Positions 1 through 12,112 are shown, counted from the first letter of the stretch. The stretch is 64,000 nucleotides of DNA from Paulownia fortunei (GCA_019321725.1 CM033120.1:8375694-8439693); one strand, 5' to 3'. A program made the numbers and translations. Notes: a model not told the origin generated them from the sequence alone.

Positions 1-640
1 TAAAACATGTAATTAATGATAACTTTCAAATTTTTCTTAATATCTTGTTAATATTCATTACATTTTTAGTTGGTAATAAAATGCATTTACTTTCAAATTA
101 TTTTCTCTACACTTTATTACTACTTTAGATACCACTCATTAATTGCTTCATAAACGTCTTGGATTTTGTATCGCACTACTTTTTTTTTTTTTTCAATGTG
201 GAGCACCTTGCATTCTTAGCTCATATATTCTTCCCGTCATCATTTATTATAAAATTTAAATTTATCCGAAAAGGGGAAAAATTCATTTTTTGGCCCCACG
301 GTTTCAAAGCAGTCGAAAAATCATCCTTGAAATTTTAAAATTTCTCAACTCGATCACTTCAACCACATTATGATTCAATATCTTGCAAAGAGGTACTTTA
401 GCATTTTACTTTATTAGTTATGGGAAAATTCATATCCCTCAAAGTTTCTCTTGCACAACAAAACGACTATTCATGTTTTAAGATATGTTGATTCATAATT
501 TCACCAACGTTTTGATTTCAATTTCTAAAAATAAAAAATAAATGAAATTTCCATTATTTTCTTTAATATTTGATAAATAAAATAAAATATATCAAATCAA
601 TTAGAAAACCATGTTGGGAATCATTCCCCTTCTTTTTTCC
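1..640. other. AT-rich intergenic DNA, nothing recognised
   Basis: This stretch is AT-rich with short homopolymer runs (a T run at about 179-194) and stop codons in all frames. I see no coding similarity, RNA gene or clear transposon end. Confidence 0.6.
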
Positions 641-2564
641 CCGCCCCCACCTTTTATTTTTTTTTTAATTAAAAAAGTGATATTTACATCATTATATCAA
701 GATACCAATCAATAATTAATTTAACACAACATTTGATCATTAAATTTATAGAAAATCTCATATGGTGTTAGTTGTCGATCATCATAATATAAGTAATCAA
801 CATTAAATTGAAATAAGTAGAAAATGAGGTTGATCAATATTGAATGTCGATGGGATATATAGGTTATAATTTTGAAAGTGTTAAGTTGTTAGTAGTAAGC
901 TTATACGGTTTGATTTGATTTCATCTAAGTATTTTAAAAGTATATATGGGTAAATTGCATATTTGGGACATTGGACATAAGATAATATGATTCAAAGGTA
1001 ATATTACAATATTCATTTATGTATAAGATTATATAATTTTTAATATGAACAATTATTTAAGAACCGGGTGATAATCGGGTAAGAAATTAAATGAACGGTT
1101 AGAAAATTAGCTTATGAATTATCTATGGGATCTTGTGGTACTTAAAATAGGATGCAATAAAATTAATATATAGTAAAACACATTTGATATAGTAAGACAC
1201 ATTTGATCAAAGTATGAAAGATAGGTGAAAGGTCAGATTTATACCATAACTTGCCATATCATGCTTGCTACCAAGTTTAAACAAGCACCTCAAGTGCCAC
1301 CTCAAGCTTTCCTTCACTCTTAGCCATTTACCCATGACCCTCAACCAATTTTCAGTCATTTTCAGGGTCCAAACTCATATCAAAATCTTTCTAAGCTGGT
1401 TCTAAGTGATTCCAAATGATAGAAAAGGGCAAAGGAAGTAGTAATCATGAGTAGAAGCTGAAACTGACATAGGTAAGGTTCATCTATTGTTTTGACATTA
1501 ATTTTTATATTATCTGAGGATTTTGTGATTTCTTAAGATTCTTATCTTATTCATGATGATGTTAAAGGTTATTTATAGGGTTATTATGCATAAAAGAATA
1601 ATTTGTGGTTGCAAACACATAGAAGAACCACTAAGGGGCATAATATGCGTATATGCTAATTTTTAGTTTATTGAGCTTGAAATATGCAAGAAACCTTGGG
1701 TAAATTCTATATTTATCTTCATAAATATGTTTATATATGAGTTAAGATTATGTATTTAGGGTTGGATAGCTTAGGAATTAAAATATGGCATGATAATTAA
1801 AGACATGCTCAGAATTATCTCCATTAAATTTCAGATTCTGTCCTATTGAAGGGGACTTGTTTTATAGCATTAAATTCATTAGTTTTGGTAATAATATGAC
1901 ATGGTTGTCTCTTTGTATATGTTATATAAGTTTGGTGAAAATTTGGGAGTGATTGAATAAACTTAAGGGTGCCAAAACTATTAATATCATGAAGTGTACA
2001 AAACTATCACGGTAGGAAAAATCTGTTTCAGTATGCTGTGAAGGAAGCTGAACTTGGGAAGCTATATTCATGATTTTTAGTCAATCTATGACGTGGTTAT
2101 ATTTTTTTTATATGTTAGCTAAGTGTGATAAAAATTGAGGAGTGAATGGATATGTCTAAGGGTGTCAAATCATCATGTAAATTATTGTGGCAGCAAGAAA
2201 ATGTGAAATTGTGAATCTGTCTCATTTGGTTCAGTAACATGTTCCAAAATAGATGTGGTTAATTTGATCCCTAAATTTTAGGAAGATGTTATAAGAGTTA
2301 TAATACATCAATTAAGTGAGGTTAGTGTACATTTAAGATATGGAATAAAGATGCGTAAAAGGTTGTATTTGGTTATAGTTTCTAAGTGATAAGGTTGTTT
2401 AATTAAATTGAAATTCAAGATCTTTATACTACAATAGGTATAATAAGCTTGTTAATTGAGGATGGTGATTGTTATCTTGTATTTTTACAGATTGTTTCAC
2501 ATCTAAGGTTGGGGAGTAATACTTAAGAAATCTAGCTATAACACACAACTGATCAAAGGTAAGT
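641..2564 (+). repeat. Diverged Ty3/gypsy-type LTR, first part
   Basis: This segment is recognisably similar to the reverse complement of about 32900-34600, in the same order over more than 1.5 kb, so it belongs to a dispersed repeat family. Matching blocks include about 740-1130, 1720-1800 and 2290-2520. The reverse copy begins with TGTGACATCC, and the interrupted continuation of this copy (14513-15785) ends in GGGGTGTTACA; these are typical ends of long plant gypsy LTRs. The left boundary is approximate because the start is degraded. The Athila-like element at 2565 splits the segment. The LTR call is inference; the homology between the two copies is seen directly. Confidence 0.5.
1872..2250 (+). 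repeat. Two diverged tandem units of about 190-200 bp
   Basis: Unit 1 (about 1872-2066) and unit 2 (about 2067-2250) share an ordered series of blocks: a 'tatgacRtggtt' block, a 'tatatgtta' block, 'gagtgaatggata'-like and 'taagggtgYcaaa' blocks. The divergence suggests an old internal duplication within the gypsy-type LTR. Confidence 0.5.
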
Positions 2565-4158
2565 TGATAAGTGCATATTTTGACATATTTTTATATCAAA
2601 TCCTTTATAATTTTCTTGCTTTATTCTTATTAATATTATTGTTTTATTAATGTTTTGTGTTAGGGAATAAATGGAAGCATGTTTCCAAACTTGTGCAGTT
2701 TTTGTAATTTGAGCATAACTTCATGATCAAAAGCTCTATGGACCTGAAGCTTGTTTTATTTGAAATCCAAGAGACAGAGGTACAACTTTTATGTTGGAAG
2801 CTCATCCCAATTCAGTCTTTATGATAGCAGAAAATTCATCCAAGTAATTACACAAAATGGATCACCAAAATTCGGATCAGAGTTCAACCCAGTATTGACT
2901 TCTTTTACCAATTCGGTTATATATCTTGAGCCCAAATTTATTTTAGTCTGAAATTAGGATATGTTATACCCAAGAGGTAAATAAACAAGTTTGCTGAATA
3001 CAAGATGGTGTGAAAATGTGTTGAAATGGTAAAACCATAGGCTGCAATTTGCTGCTGATGTTACAGGGCGGCTCTTGGACATGACTCGGTAATTTGACCA
3101 TATCTTCTTCATCTGATTGCCAAATTTGACAAAAGATATATGAAAATATATCAGCGCTGAAAGAACTAGAATTTTGATTCTTCATGTATCTTCAAAATCT
3201 GGTTGTATCAGACCGAAAAATATAATTCAATTCAGTGGATGAGAAATTTGTGCAACAACTTACCAACTCTTGGCAACTAGCATACCACTTGATTAACCCC
3301 TCCATTATTTGTTTGGCCTCTAGCTTACTCCAAGTACTATAAATAGGCCATGTATTAATCTTGTAAGAGGAGGTGGGTAGAGGGTTTCTTTAGGCTAAGT
3401 TATCTAGTTTGTATATTTTCTAGTAGTAATAGAAATGCATTCTCTAGTTTCTCTTATATTTTTAGTCTTTGTTACTTTTATTATGTCTTTCTAAACTTTA
3501 TTTTGATGAGGAAAAAGGGTGAATCTCTTGATGGAGGAAGAGAAATGGTTATAAGGGTAGAAATTGTTTAAGTATGTTGTATTATTATTTTTATTTTTTA
3601 TCTAAACCCTACTTGTTTTGTGGTGATTCTTGATTTATGTATCTCCAATGGCACAACAAATACTTGAGTTCATTTAGCTTATTATACGGTTTTACCCCAC
3701 CGACTGCTAATATGAAACCTTGATTTGTTGTTGACGAAGGTGTACATAAATACTTGATCCTATAAATAAGTGTTGGCGTTAAGAGATAATTTGCAATAGT
3801 AAGACAATATCATGATTACCTTATTGCATGAGTTACTTGATAATATCTTCCCATTAGAACCTTAATTGTGTATGGATTCCAATTGTGGCAATTAATAGAG
3901 GTAAAAAGAATAAATAACCATTTCTCTATCCAAAACTCAAGAGTGGATCCCTAATTCTCTGTACTTTTATTACTTCGGTTTTTCTTTAGTTACATCATAC
4001 ATTAATTGTTCATATATTTTGATTTACATAAACTCCATCTTTTTAGAAATATAAACTTAATTCTTCAAACAACTTCCCTGTGGATCGACCTCGAACTCAC
4101 GAGAAATTTATTACTTACTACAACCTGCACTTGGGTTTGCAACCTTAAAGTTGTAGCA
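2565..4158 (+). repeat. 5' LTR of Athila-like element 1
   Basis: The 1594-bp LTR starts TGATAAGTGC and ends TTGTAGCA. A TATA box (ctataaatagg, 3338-3348) marks the probable promoter and lies next to a short polypyrimidine/TAG-rich stretch. Compared with the 3' LTR it lacks about 17 bp near 3420, where the other family members carry a partly duplicated 'ttttctagta' block. Confidence 0.95.
3338..3348 (+). promoter_or_regulatory. TATA box of the Athila-like LTR
   Basis: The sequence ctataaatagg is conserved at the same place in the 3' LTR (13668-13678) and in the LTR of the second copy (61315-61325). The position fits the LTR promoter. Confidence 0.6.
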
Positions 4159-4164
4159 AGTTTT

Positions 4165-4182
4165 TGGCGCCGTTGTCGGGGA
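4165..4182 (+). other. Primer binding site, tRNA-Asp type
   Basis: The 18 bases match the complement of the 3' end of plant tRNA-Asp(GTC) with one C-to-T mismatch. The site lies six bases after the LTR end, as expected for minus-strand priming. Confidence 0.85.
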
Positions 4183-4358
4183 AGGCAAGGTAAGTATTCA
4201 GGTTTGTTAATATTTTTCCTTTGTAAATATAGTTTGTTTATTTTCTTTATGGATATATGGTTATATGGTATCGTAGTCATAATTCTCAATGTTTAGTAAG
4301 AAATAATTCCGAAACATTGTTTGGAAATTTGTTTGAATCATCTCCACACACTTCCACC

Positions 4359-5427
4359 ATGGCTGAAAATGAAAGTGTCCAAGATGAAAATGAGAATCAA
4401 CAGGTGCGTACCATGCGTTATTACTTGCAACCTCCTCGAAATTCTTCTCCTTCTTGTTTCATTTTTCCTCTAAATGCAAATAATTTTCGATTCAAGTCAG
4501 GTGTGGTTCCTTTACTTCCTAATTTCTATGGTTTAGATTCTGAAAGTCCTTACTTGCATTTAAAAGAATTTGGTGAAGTATGTGCCACTTTTGATGATCA
4601 AACTTGCACAAATGAGATTGTTAAGCTCAAATTATTTCCTTTCTCTTTAAAAGATAAAGCAAAAAAATGGCTTAATTCTTTAAAACCTAGGTCAATTGAC
4701 ACTTGACAAGAAATGCAAGCTGAATTCTTGAAAAAATTCTTTCCAACTCATAAAACTAATGCTTTGAAAAGACAAATTCAATTTTTTCTCAAAATTCGAA
4801 TGAAGTTTTCTTTCAATGTTGGGAAAGATTTAAAGATTTGTTGAATTCATGCCCACATCATGGTTTTGAAAAATGACGCTTAATTAGTTTCTTTTATGAA
4901 GGTTTAACTCCTGAAACAAAATAATTTATTGAAACAATGTGTAATGGTGAGTTTCTTGATAAGGAACCTGATGAAGCCCTAGAATACCTAGATCATTTGG
5001 CAGAAAACTCTCAATCATGGCATAGTGTTAATTCTTCCGAAGGTTCTATTAGATCTAATCTTGCTAATAGTAATAAAGGAAAATATTATCTTAGCCAAGA
5101 AGATGATCTAAATGCTAGACTTGCTAGTTTAACAAGAAAAGTTGAAGCCATGAAACTTAAAAAAGTAAAGGAAATCAAATATGTGCAAGAGGAAGAAGTT
5201 TGTAACAATTGTGAACTTTTGGGGCACTCCACCAATGAATGTCCAAACCTTCCAGTACAAGCAAATTTTATGAACACATTCAAAAAGCCTTTCCATTCTC
5301 CATATTCTGAAACTTACAATCCACAATGGAGAAATCATCCCAATTTCAGTTGGCGAGATGATAACCGTGCCCAACCACCGCATTCACAAAAACCACAAAA
5401 CTTTCATTCTTATCCACCTCCACATAA
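4359..5427 (+). pseudogene. Athila-like gag, broken
   Basis: The reading frame starts at the ATG at 4359 and encodes a plant retrotransposon capsid-type Gag. A CCHC zinc knuckle (C-x2-C-x4-H-x4-C) lies at about 5203-5243 for RNA binding. The ORF is broken by a TGA in place of Trp at 4704, a frameshift at about 4788 in a T run, a TGA at 4874, a TAA at 4922 and a 2-bp deletion at about 5425. Comparison with the second copy (62353 onward) shows that the Trp codons at 4704 and 4874 and the frame at 5425 are intact there. The TAA at 4922 is present in both copies. Confidence 0.88.
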
Positions 5428-8300
5428 AATCCATTGAGGAGACTTTGCAAGCATTTATGCATGAACAAACAAACATCAATAATCAGACTTCACAAGCTAT
5501 CAATGAGATTAGAAGCACACTTTCAACACTGACAACTTCTTTGCGTACTCATGAAAAAGGTAAATTTCCTGCTCAACCTCAACCTAATCCTTCTACTCAG
5601 TGTCATGTTTCTTCTTCAGGTGAAAATGCAGTCAAGGAGGCTAATTTAGTTACAACTCTTCGGAATGGAAAAGTTGTTGACAAGACTATTCATCCCAAGG
5701 AGAAAGTTTCTAATCCACCTCCAGAAATGAAAAATGGAAATAGTCTTGACGATGAAGGTAAGTTTGAAGAAGGTAAGCGTGAAAATGATGAAAAAGAAAA
5801 ATATTTACCTCCAGCACCCTTTCCTCAAAGATTGCAAGCAACTCAGAAATTGAACTCAAATGATGAAATTTTTGAAATTTTTAAACAAGTCAAGATTAAT
5901 ATTCTATTATTGGATGCAATCAAGCAAGTTCCACCTTATGCCAAATTTTTGAAAGATTTGTGTACAATCAAAAGAAAACATCATGTACAAAAGAAGGCAT
6001 TTTTAACTGAAAGTGTTAGTTCAATCATTCAACAATTCACTCCACCTAAGTACAAGGATCCAGGTTGTCCAACCATTTCATGTATCATAGGAAACACTAG
6101 AATAGAGTGTGCTTTGCTTGATCTTGGTGCTAGTGTAAATCTTCTACCTTTCTCAGTTTATGAACAGTTAGGTTTGGGAGAACTTAAAACAACTTCTGTT
6201 GTACTCCAACTAGCTGACCGTTTGATTAAAGTTTCAAAGAGAATAGTAGAAGATGTGTTGGTACAAATTGATAAGTTTTACTTTCCAGTTGATTTCATTG
6301 TTTTGGACACAGAGCCTGTTGCACAAACACATACACAAATTCCTATCATTTTGGGTCGTCCTTTTCTTGCAACTTCAAATGCTTTGATCAATTGTAGAAA
6401 TGGTATTTTGAAGTTATCATTTGGAAATATGACTTTGGAACTAAATGTGTTTAATGTTTGTATGCAACCTGCAGAAGATGTCGAAGTACATGAAGTGGAT
6501 TCAATTGAGGAACTTGTTCATGAATACTTTACTACTATTAACTCTTCAGATTCTTTGGAGACTTGTTTTGAAAGTGAAAGTAGTTATAAAAAGGAACACA
6601 CTAATACTATCTCTAAATTTTTGCAGGTACAAGAAAAATATTTTTGGAAGCCAAGGTTCGAAAAACTTTCATCATCAACAGTAAAATCTATTCCATCAAG
6701 TATTAAAGCTCCCGTGGTTGAATTGAAACCTTTGCCAGTTAATTTGAAATACTCTTTCTTGGGTGAGAATGAAACTTTTCTAGTAATAATTTCTTCCAAA
6801 CTCAATGCATCTCAAGAAGGTAAGTTGATCGAAACTCTGAAAATGCATAAGAATGCTTTAGGATGGACCATTGCTGATATTAAAGGTATTAATCCTTTCA
6901 TTTGCACAGATAACATCTATCTAGAGGAAAATGCTAAACCATCTAGAGAAATGCAACGAACGCTAAATCCTAATATGAAAGAAGTAGTAAGAAATGAAGT
7001 CATTAAACTCTTAGATAATGGAATCATTTATTCTATTTCTGATAGCAAATGGGTAAGTCCTACTCAAGTTGTACCTAAGAAATCTGGAGTTACTGTAGTC
7101 AAGAATGAGAATGATGAATTAATTCCAACTAGGACTGTTACTGGTTGGCGAATGTGCATTGACTATAGAAAACTCAACTCAGTTACTAGAAAAGATCATT
7201 TTCCATTACCTTTCATGGATCAAATTTTAGAAAGAGTTGCGGGACACGAATTTTATTACTTTTTAGATGGATATTCTGGATATAATCAAATTGCAATTGC
7301 ACTTGAAGATCAAGAGAAAACAACTTTTACATGTCCTTTTGGTACTTTTGCATATCGAAGGATGCCTTTTAGATTATGTAATGCACTAGCTACATTCCAA
7401 CGATGCATGCTTAGTATTTTTAGTGACATGGTTGAACGTTTTCTTAAAGTCTTCATGGATGATTTTTCTATTTTTGGTAATTCATTTGATGATTGTTTAT
7501 CTAATTTAGAAAAGGTTTTGATCAGGTGTGAAGAAAAGAATCTTGTGCTCAATTGGGAGAAATGTCACTTTATGGTAACAACTGGTATTGTTCTTGGACA
7601 CATTATATCATCAGAAGGTATTGAGGTTGATAAATCTAAAATTGAGTTAATTGCCAATTTGCCAACACCAAAGACTATGAAGAAGATTAGATCATTTTTA
7701 GGACATGCTGGTTTTTATAGAAGATTTATCAAAGATTTTAGTATAATATCTAAACCTTTGTGTAATCTTCTAACAAAAGACACTATTTTTGAATGGACTG
7801 AAAACTGTGAAAATGCTTTTGTTAAGCTTAAAAGCATGCTTACGTCTGCTCCAATCATGCAGCCTCCAGATTGGACTTTACCTTTTGAAATAATGTGTGA
7901 TGCTAGTGATTATGCTGTTGGAGCTGTCTTGGGACAAAGAAAAGATAAAAAACCACATGTTATTTACTATGCAAGTAAAACTTTAAATGGTGCTCAATTG
8001 AATTATACAACAACTGAAAAAGAATTACTTGCTGTAGTTTTTGCATTGGACACATTTCGATCTTATCTTGTTGGCTCACCAATTGTTGTTTTCAGTGATC
8101 ATGCAGCTTTGAAATATCTTTTGTCAAAAAAAGATGCTAAACTAAGACTGATTAGGTGGATTCTCTTACTCTAGGAATTTAATGTTACTATTCGAGATAA
8201 AAAGGGAGTAGAGAATGTAGTGGCTGATCATTTGTCGAGACTTGTTTGTGATGACTCGTTTCAAACCACACCTATTAATGACACTTTCCCTGATGAATAA
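5428..8300 (+). pseudogene. Athila-like pol: protease, reverse transcriptase, RNase H
   Basis: A long open frame runs to the TAG at 8172. The aspartic protease has its active site as DLGAS (Asp codon at 6120), the form I associate with Athila-type elements rather than DSG/DTG, and an ILGRPF flap-side motif near 6351. The reverse transcriptase spans about 6950-7600, with WRMCIDYRKLN at about 7146 and the catalytic FMDD at 7452-7463. RNase H follows from about 7890, with CDAS (Asp codon 7899) and the YTTTEKELLA segment. The TAG at 8172 replaces a Gln codon near the end of RNase H; similarity continues to a TAA at about 8298. RT and RNase H motifs are intact, so this is the best preserved part of the element. 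Confidence 0.92.
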
Positions 8301-8339
8301 TTATTTAATGTTTCTATTTTACCTTGATTTGCTGATATT

Positions 8340-9565
8340 GTTAATTTTTTTGTGACAGGAAAGATGCCATCGCATTGGAACTCTCAAGACAAAAAGAAAT
8401 TTTTGACTGAGGTTAAAATTTTTTATTGGGATGATCCATACCTATTCAAATATTGTCTAGATCAAATCTTTCGAAGATGTGTGCCTGACAATGAGATAGG
8501 TAATATTATCAAATTTTGTCATTCAGAAGCATGTGGTGGTCATTTTAATGTAAAGAAAACTATTGCAAAAATCTTGCAATGTGGATTTTATTGGCCAACT
8601 CTTTTCAAAGATACTTACACTTTCTGCAAAAGTTGTGAAAATTGTTAAAAGTTAGGGTCCCTTTCAAAGAGAAATATGATGCCCCTACACCCTATCCTAG
8701 TGATTGAAATCTTTGACTGTTGGGGTATTAATTTTATGGGGCCATTTCCATTATCATTTGGTTTTCTTTACATATTGGTTGCCATAGATTATATTTCAAA
8801 ATGGATCGAGACAATTATTTGTCGAAACAATGATCACAAAATAGTGATAAATTTTTGAAAGAAAATATTTTAAGTCGATTTGGAATTTCTAGATCTATTA
8901 TCAGTGATGGGGGAAAATATTTTTGTAACAAAGTTTTCCGAACTTTAATGAAGAAATATGGAATCATACATAAAGTTGCAACCCCTTATCACTCTCAGAC
9001 AAATGGACAAGTTGAACTTGCAAATAGGGAGATAAAACAAATTTTGGAGAAAACAGTTAACCCAAACCGTAAAGATTGGTCTCTTAGACTTACCAATACA
9101 CTTTGGCATATAGAACTGTTTTCAAAACATCATTAGGCATGTCTTCTTATAGGATAGTTTATGAAAAACCTTGTCATTTACCTGTTGAACTTGAACATAA
9201 AGTTTATTGGGCAATCAAAATGTTTAACTTCAACCTTGATGAACCTTCAAAATTGCGCAAATTGCAAATCAATGAACTTCAAGAACTGAGAAATGATGCA
9301 TATGAGAATTCTAAAATTTATAAAGGAAGAATCAAAGATTTTCATGATAATAAAATTTCAAGAAAAATATTTGAGGTTGATCAAAAGGTTTTGCTTTATA
9401 ATTCTCGATTGCATTTGTTTCCTGGAAAATTGAGATCAAGGTGGAGTGGTCCTTTTGTTGTAAAAAAAAGTATATCCTTATGGGGCGATTGACATTGAGA
9501 ATCCTAGAAATGGTAACATATTCAAAGTAAATGGACAAAGAGTTAAACCATTTCTAGAAAATTAA
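8340..9565 (+). pseudogene. Athila-like integrase, broken, first catalytic Asp lost
   Basis: The HHCC zinc-binding domain lies at about 8518-8646 and the catalytic core at about 8720-9140. The second Asp (8906) and the Glu (9014) have the exact D-x35-E spacing of integrases. The first catalytic Asp reads Asn (AAT, 8730-8732) in a WGINFMGPF context where WGIDFMGPF is expected. Stops or frameshifts occur at 8646, about 8850, about 9105 and in an A run at about 9465. A C-terminal GPF/Y-type module with RWSGPF is visible near 9440. The product ends with a stop at 9563-9565. It could not catalyse integration as encoded. Confidence 0.9.
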
Positions 9566-9709
9566 TTTTCACAAGAGGAAATTCTTTTTCTTTCTAACCC
9601 TTGTTATGATTAGTGTTGTATATACTCATTTTCTCTGACATTAATTTTTTTTCTTCTTCTTTTATTTTTTTTCTTTTTCCGGTTAAATGGCGGATAACGG
9701 TACTCTGTG

Positions 9710-9722
9710 GCTATAAAAGTCG
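9710..9722 (+). promoter_or_regulatory. TATA-like motif upstream of ORF3
   Basis: The sequence ggctataaaagtc lies about 85 bp before the ATG at 9805, between the integrase stop and ORF3. It could drive a subgenomic transcript covering ORF3 and the LOG-like copy. This rests on motif and position only. Confidence 0.35.
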
Positions 9723-9804
9723 GACTTGTCAGTTTCCCAAACAACTAAAATATTTGTAGAAATTTTCTTTGCTTTTATCATTCTCTTTTCTTGTTCTTTT
9801 CAAA

Positions 9805-10452
9805 ATGGGTGACATTTTTCTAACTCTCAAAAAGCGATTTCCTTTTCTTCCTAAAAATGCAATTTTGAAAATTTATAAAATCAGGATTGAAAGATTGAGG
9901 ATGCTTTTGCACAAGGGTATCCCGGAGGACATACGATGGATAATTGAAGCAAAGGTAAGGGCAGGTGAGTTTTCACATGAGTTTCCAGATTTGCTTACTA
10001 GATACATGTCTGGTTTTGGTAAAAGCACATATTCAAAAAAATAAAAAAAAATGAAAGTTTGTCATATTTGTGCTAGTTGGACTTGCAACATAAAGTGTCG
10101 TTCTTTAGGAATGGTCTCTAAAAATCGAGAAGATAAACTTAAATTCATTATGGATGGACTAAGTAAGGAGTCTTTAGATCATATTATATTGACTCTTGAG
10201 ACGAATTCATGTGGATTGGTACAACGTGCAATTCTTGATTTAGGGGATCGTTTTCGAAATGAATATGAGCTTTATAGTCTTGGGAATCTGACATTAAAAG
10301 ACCCTGTTTGCCAGTTTATAAGAAAACTGGATGGGAAGCATATCCTCGATCCATAGAGGGCGTTTAAGCCGTTACTGGATGTAAAACCAGAGGAAGATGT
10401 GAGCTACAATCACAACTACATGTTCATACACGTGTTAGTAGGTAATTTTTAA
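9805..10452 (+). pseudogene. Unassigned third ORF of the Athila-like element
   Basis: After integrase, a frame starts at the ATG at 9805. It runs through one TAA (10042) and one TAG (10354) to a stop at 10450, all in the same frame, suggesting a former protein of about 200 residues. The first half is basic and rich in Lys/Arg and aliphatic residues. The second half starts near a Cys cluster (C-x2-C-x4-C-x3-C at about 10060-10098) and continues as a mixed, probably helical segment. I see no signal peptide and no transmembrane segments, so it does not look like the env-like ORF described for some Athila elements. I do not recognise the family. A TATA-like 'ggctataaaagtc' (9710-9722) lies just upstream. 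Confidence 0.55.
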
Positions 10453-10557
10453 ATTTCGTATGTGTCCTTATTTTTAACCTTTTTGACAAAAGAAAAAGAC
10501 ATGCAATAAATGTATTCCCTATTCACACCTCAATAAATATCACCGTACTCACTCTAT

Positions 10558-11169
10558 TTTTGCACAACTTATTTTCAAAAAAATGGTGAGTTTATAGGGG
10601 CAGCCAATAACCTTGGTAGAACTTTAGCAGAAAGAAAAATTCATTTAGTGTATGGGGGAGGCAGTTTGGGGTTAATGGGGAGTGTTGCTATTTCTGCTTA
10701 TGTAGGAGGTGTCAAAGTTCTGGGAGTTATCCCAAAATCTTTAATAGTACAGAATATCACAGGTATGACCATTGTAGATGAGCTAAAAGTGTCACATATT
10801 TAGGACAAAATGCCTAATATGTTAAACAATGCGGATGCATTCATCATTCTACCTGGCGGTTTTGGTACACTGGAGGAATTATTCCAAATTGCCTCTTGGG
10901 CACAACTCAACATTCACCAAAAACCTATAGGTATTCTTAATGTTAATGGTTTTTATGATGGTTTGCTATCTTTTGTAGATCATGCTGCGAAATAAGGGTT
11001 TATTTCAACTTCTGCGAGAAGAATCATCATTTCTGCTCCGACACCTGACCAGCTGATTGATCAACTTCTAGCATATGTGCCAAAACCTGATCCAGCCTTG
11101 GCCAATGTCGATTGGTCCAACAAGAATAATGGTCGAAAACGCAAATTGAATTTGACTCTCAATCTGTGA
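10558..11169 (+). pseudogene. Captured LOG-like gene copy (cytokinin riboside 5'-monophosphate phosphoribohydrolase)
   Basis: About 200 codons in one frame match the LOG family, which releases active cytokinin bases from their riboside monophosphates. Recognisable in order are an [12 protein letters not shown] segment, the [12 protein letters not shown] loop, VLGVIPKSL, then the family signature PGGFGTLEE at about 10852-10878, a [10 protein letters not shown] segment, the [13 protein letters not shown] segment and a RRIIISAPT segment. Two in-frame stops (TAG 10801, TAA 10993) disable it. The conserved HxRK-type segment is lost around the first stop, so the catalytic Arg appears missing. No introns interrupt the similarity, whereas plant LOG genes have several, so a cDNA-derived origin is likely. 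It ends RKRKLNLTLNL, a basic patch followed by alternating leucines. The start of the N-terminus is uncertain. Confidence 0.88.
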
Positions 11170-11302
11170 TACTTATTGTTAATGATTTTATCTAATAGTA
11201 TGTGTTTTTTTTTGTTTCAGCTTTATTAGCCGCATTTCAGGTGATATCTTTCAAACTCTACTTTCCTATCTATTTTTGACATTGGGGACAATGTCTCGAT
11301 TA

Positions 11303-11315
11303 GGTTGGGGGAGGG
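11303..11315 (+). other. Internal polypurine-like tract after the GGGGACAATGTC block
   Basis: The sequence ggttgggggaggg follows a conserved-looking gacaatgtc block. It resembles a plus-strand priming tract but is 1.6 kb from the LTR. Confidence 0.45.
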
Positions 11316-12112
11316 ATAATTGATATCATGACTTGTATATTCAATGTGTATTTTTCTAGTATTTAAAAATAAAAATAAAAATATAAATATAAATCAAGCA
11401 TGTTTTTTTGATGGGTCAGTTGAAAGCATGAAAAAAAAGGTGGATGAGTAAAGGGTAATTGTAACACTCTTGAGACGCCTCCTTATTTTTTTTGCATAAC
11501 GTGGCAGGTTTGTAAATTTTTTAACAAGTGTTTGTGAATTATCAATTTTTTTTTAGTCGTATAGGTTCTTCCAACTTCAATGATTAAAATTAAGCATAAA
11601 TAATATGGTTTGATTGATGATGGGTGTTGTTTTGGACTTTGATGTTGTTATTTGGTTAATATATTTTTGCGATAATTATACTCAAATTTTATTTTGCATA
11701 AATAGTTATGTTATTTAGTGTGAAGACAATCTTGTCAAAATAGATAGTTCTTATGCCCTTGCTCTAATCATCACTTGAATCTTCAACATGTAGGGGTTGA
11801 GTATTAGAACTTTTACTTTTGGTCTGTCGAGGCGAACGACTGACAGTGCACCACTAGAAAAATGATTAAGGCATTAGGCTTTCTAGCACCATTGCCAAAT
11901 CAGCTTGTTCCCTATATGATGTTTCAAGAAAATATCCCCCTAGTAAACCACTTTGAGCCTTACAATAAATAAATATTTTTTTTGTAATCATATTTTTTTA
12001 CCTAGCCTAAATACACTATTATCCATCCCTTATTCTAAAAATGATTGGAGTTTAAGAGACATTTAATTGAAAGCTTGAACTTACAAAAGAAATTCAAGTT
12101 GGGATAGAAGAT

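Noticed and set aside
1872..2250. Possible CRISPR-like or satellite array
   Set aside because: Only two diverged units with no spacer structure; the context is a plant retroelement.
4165..4182. tRNA-like sequences at primer sites (also 23735, 60008, 62159)
   Set aside because: They match only the complement of tRNA 3' ends and have no cloverleaf, so they are priming sites and not tRNA genes.
11195..11240. Possible 3' splice site (T run followed by TTTCAG) after the LOG-like copy
   Set aside because: Athila env-like genes can be expressed from spliced RNA, but no coding frame follows this site, so there is no support for its use.
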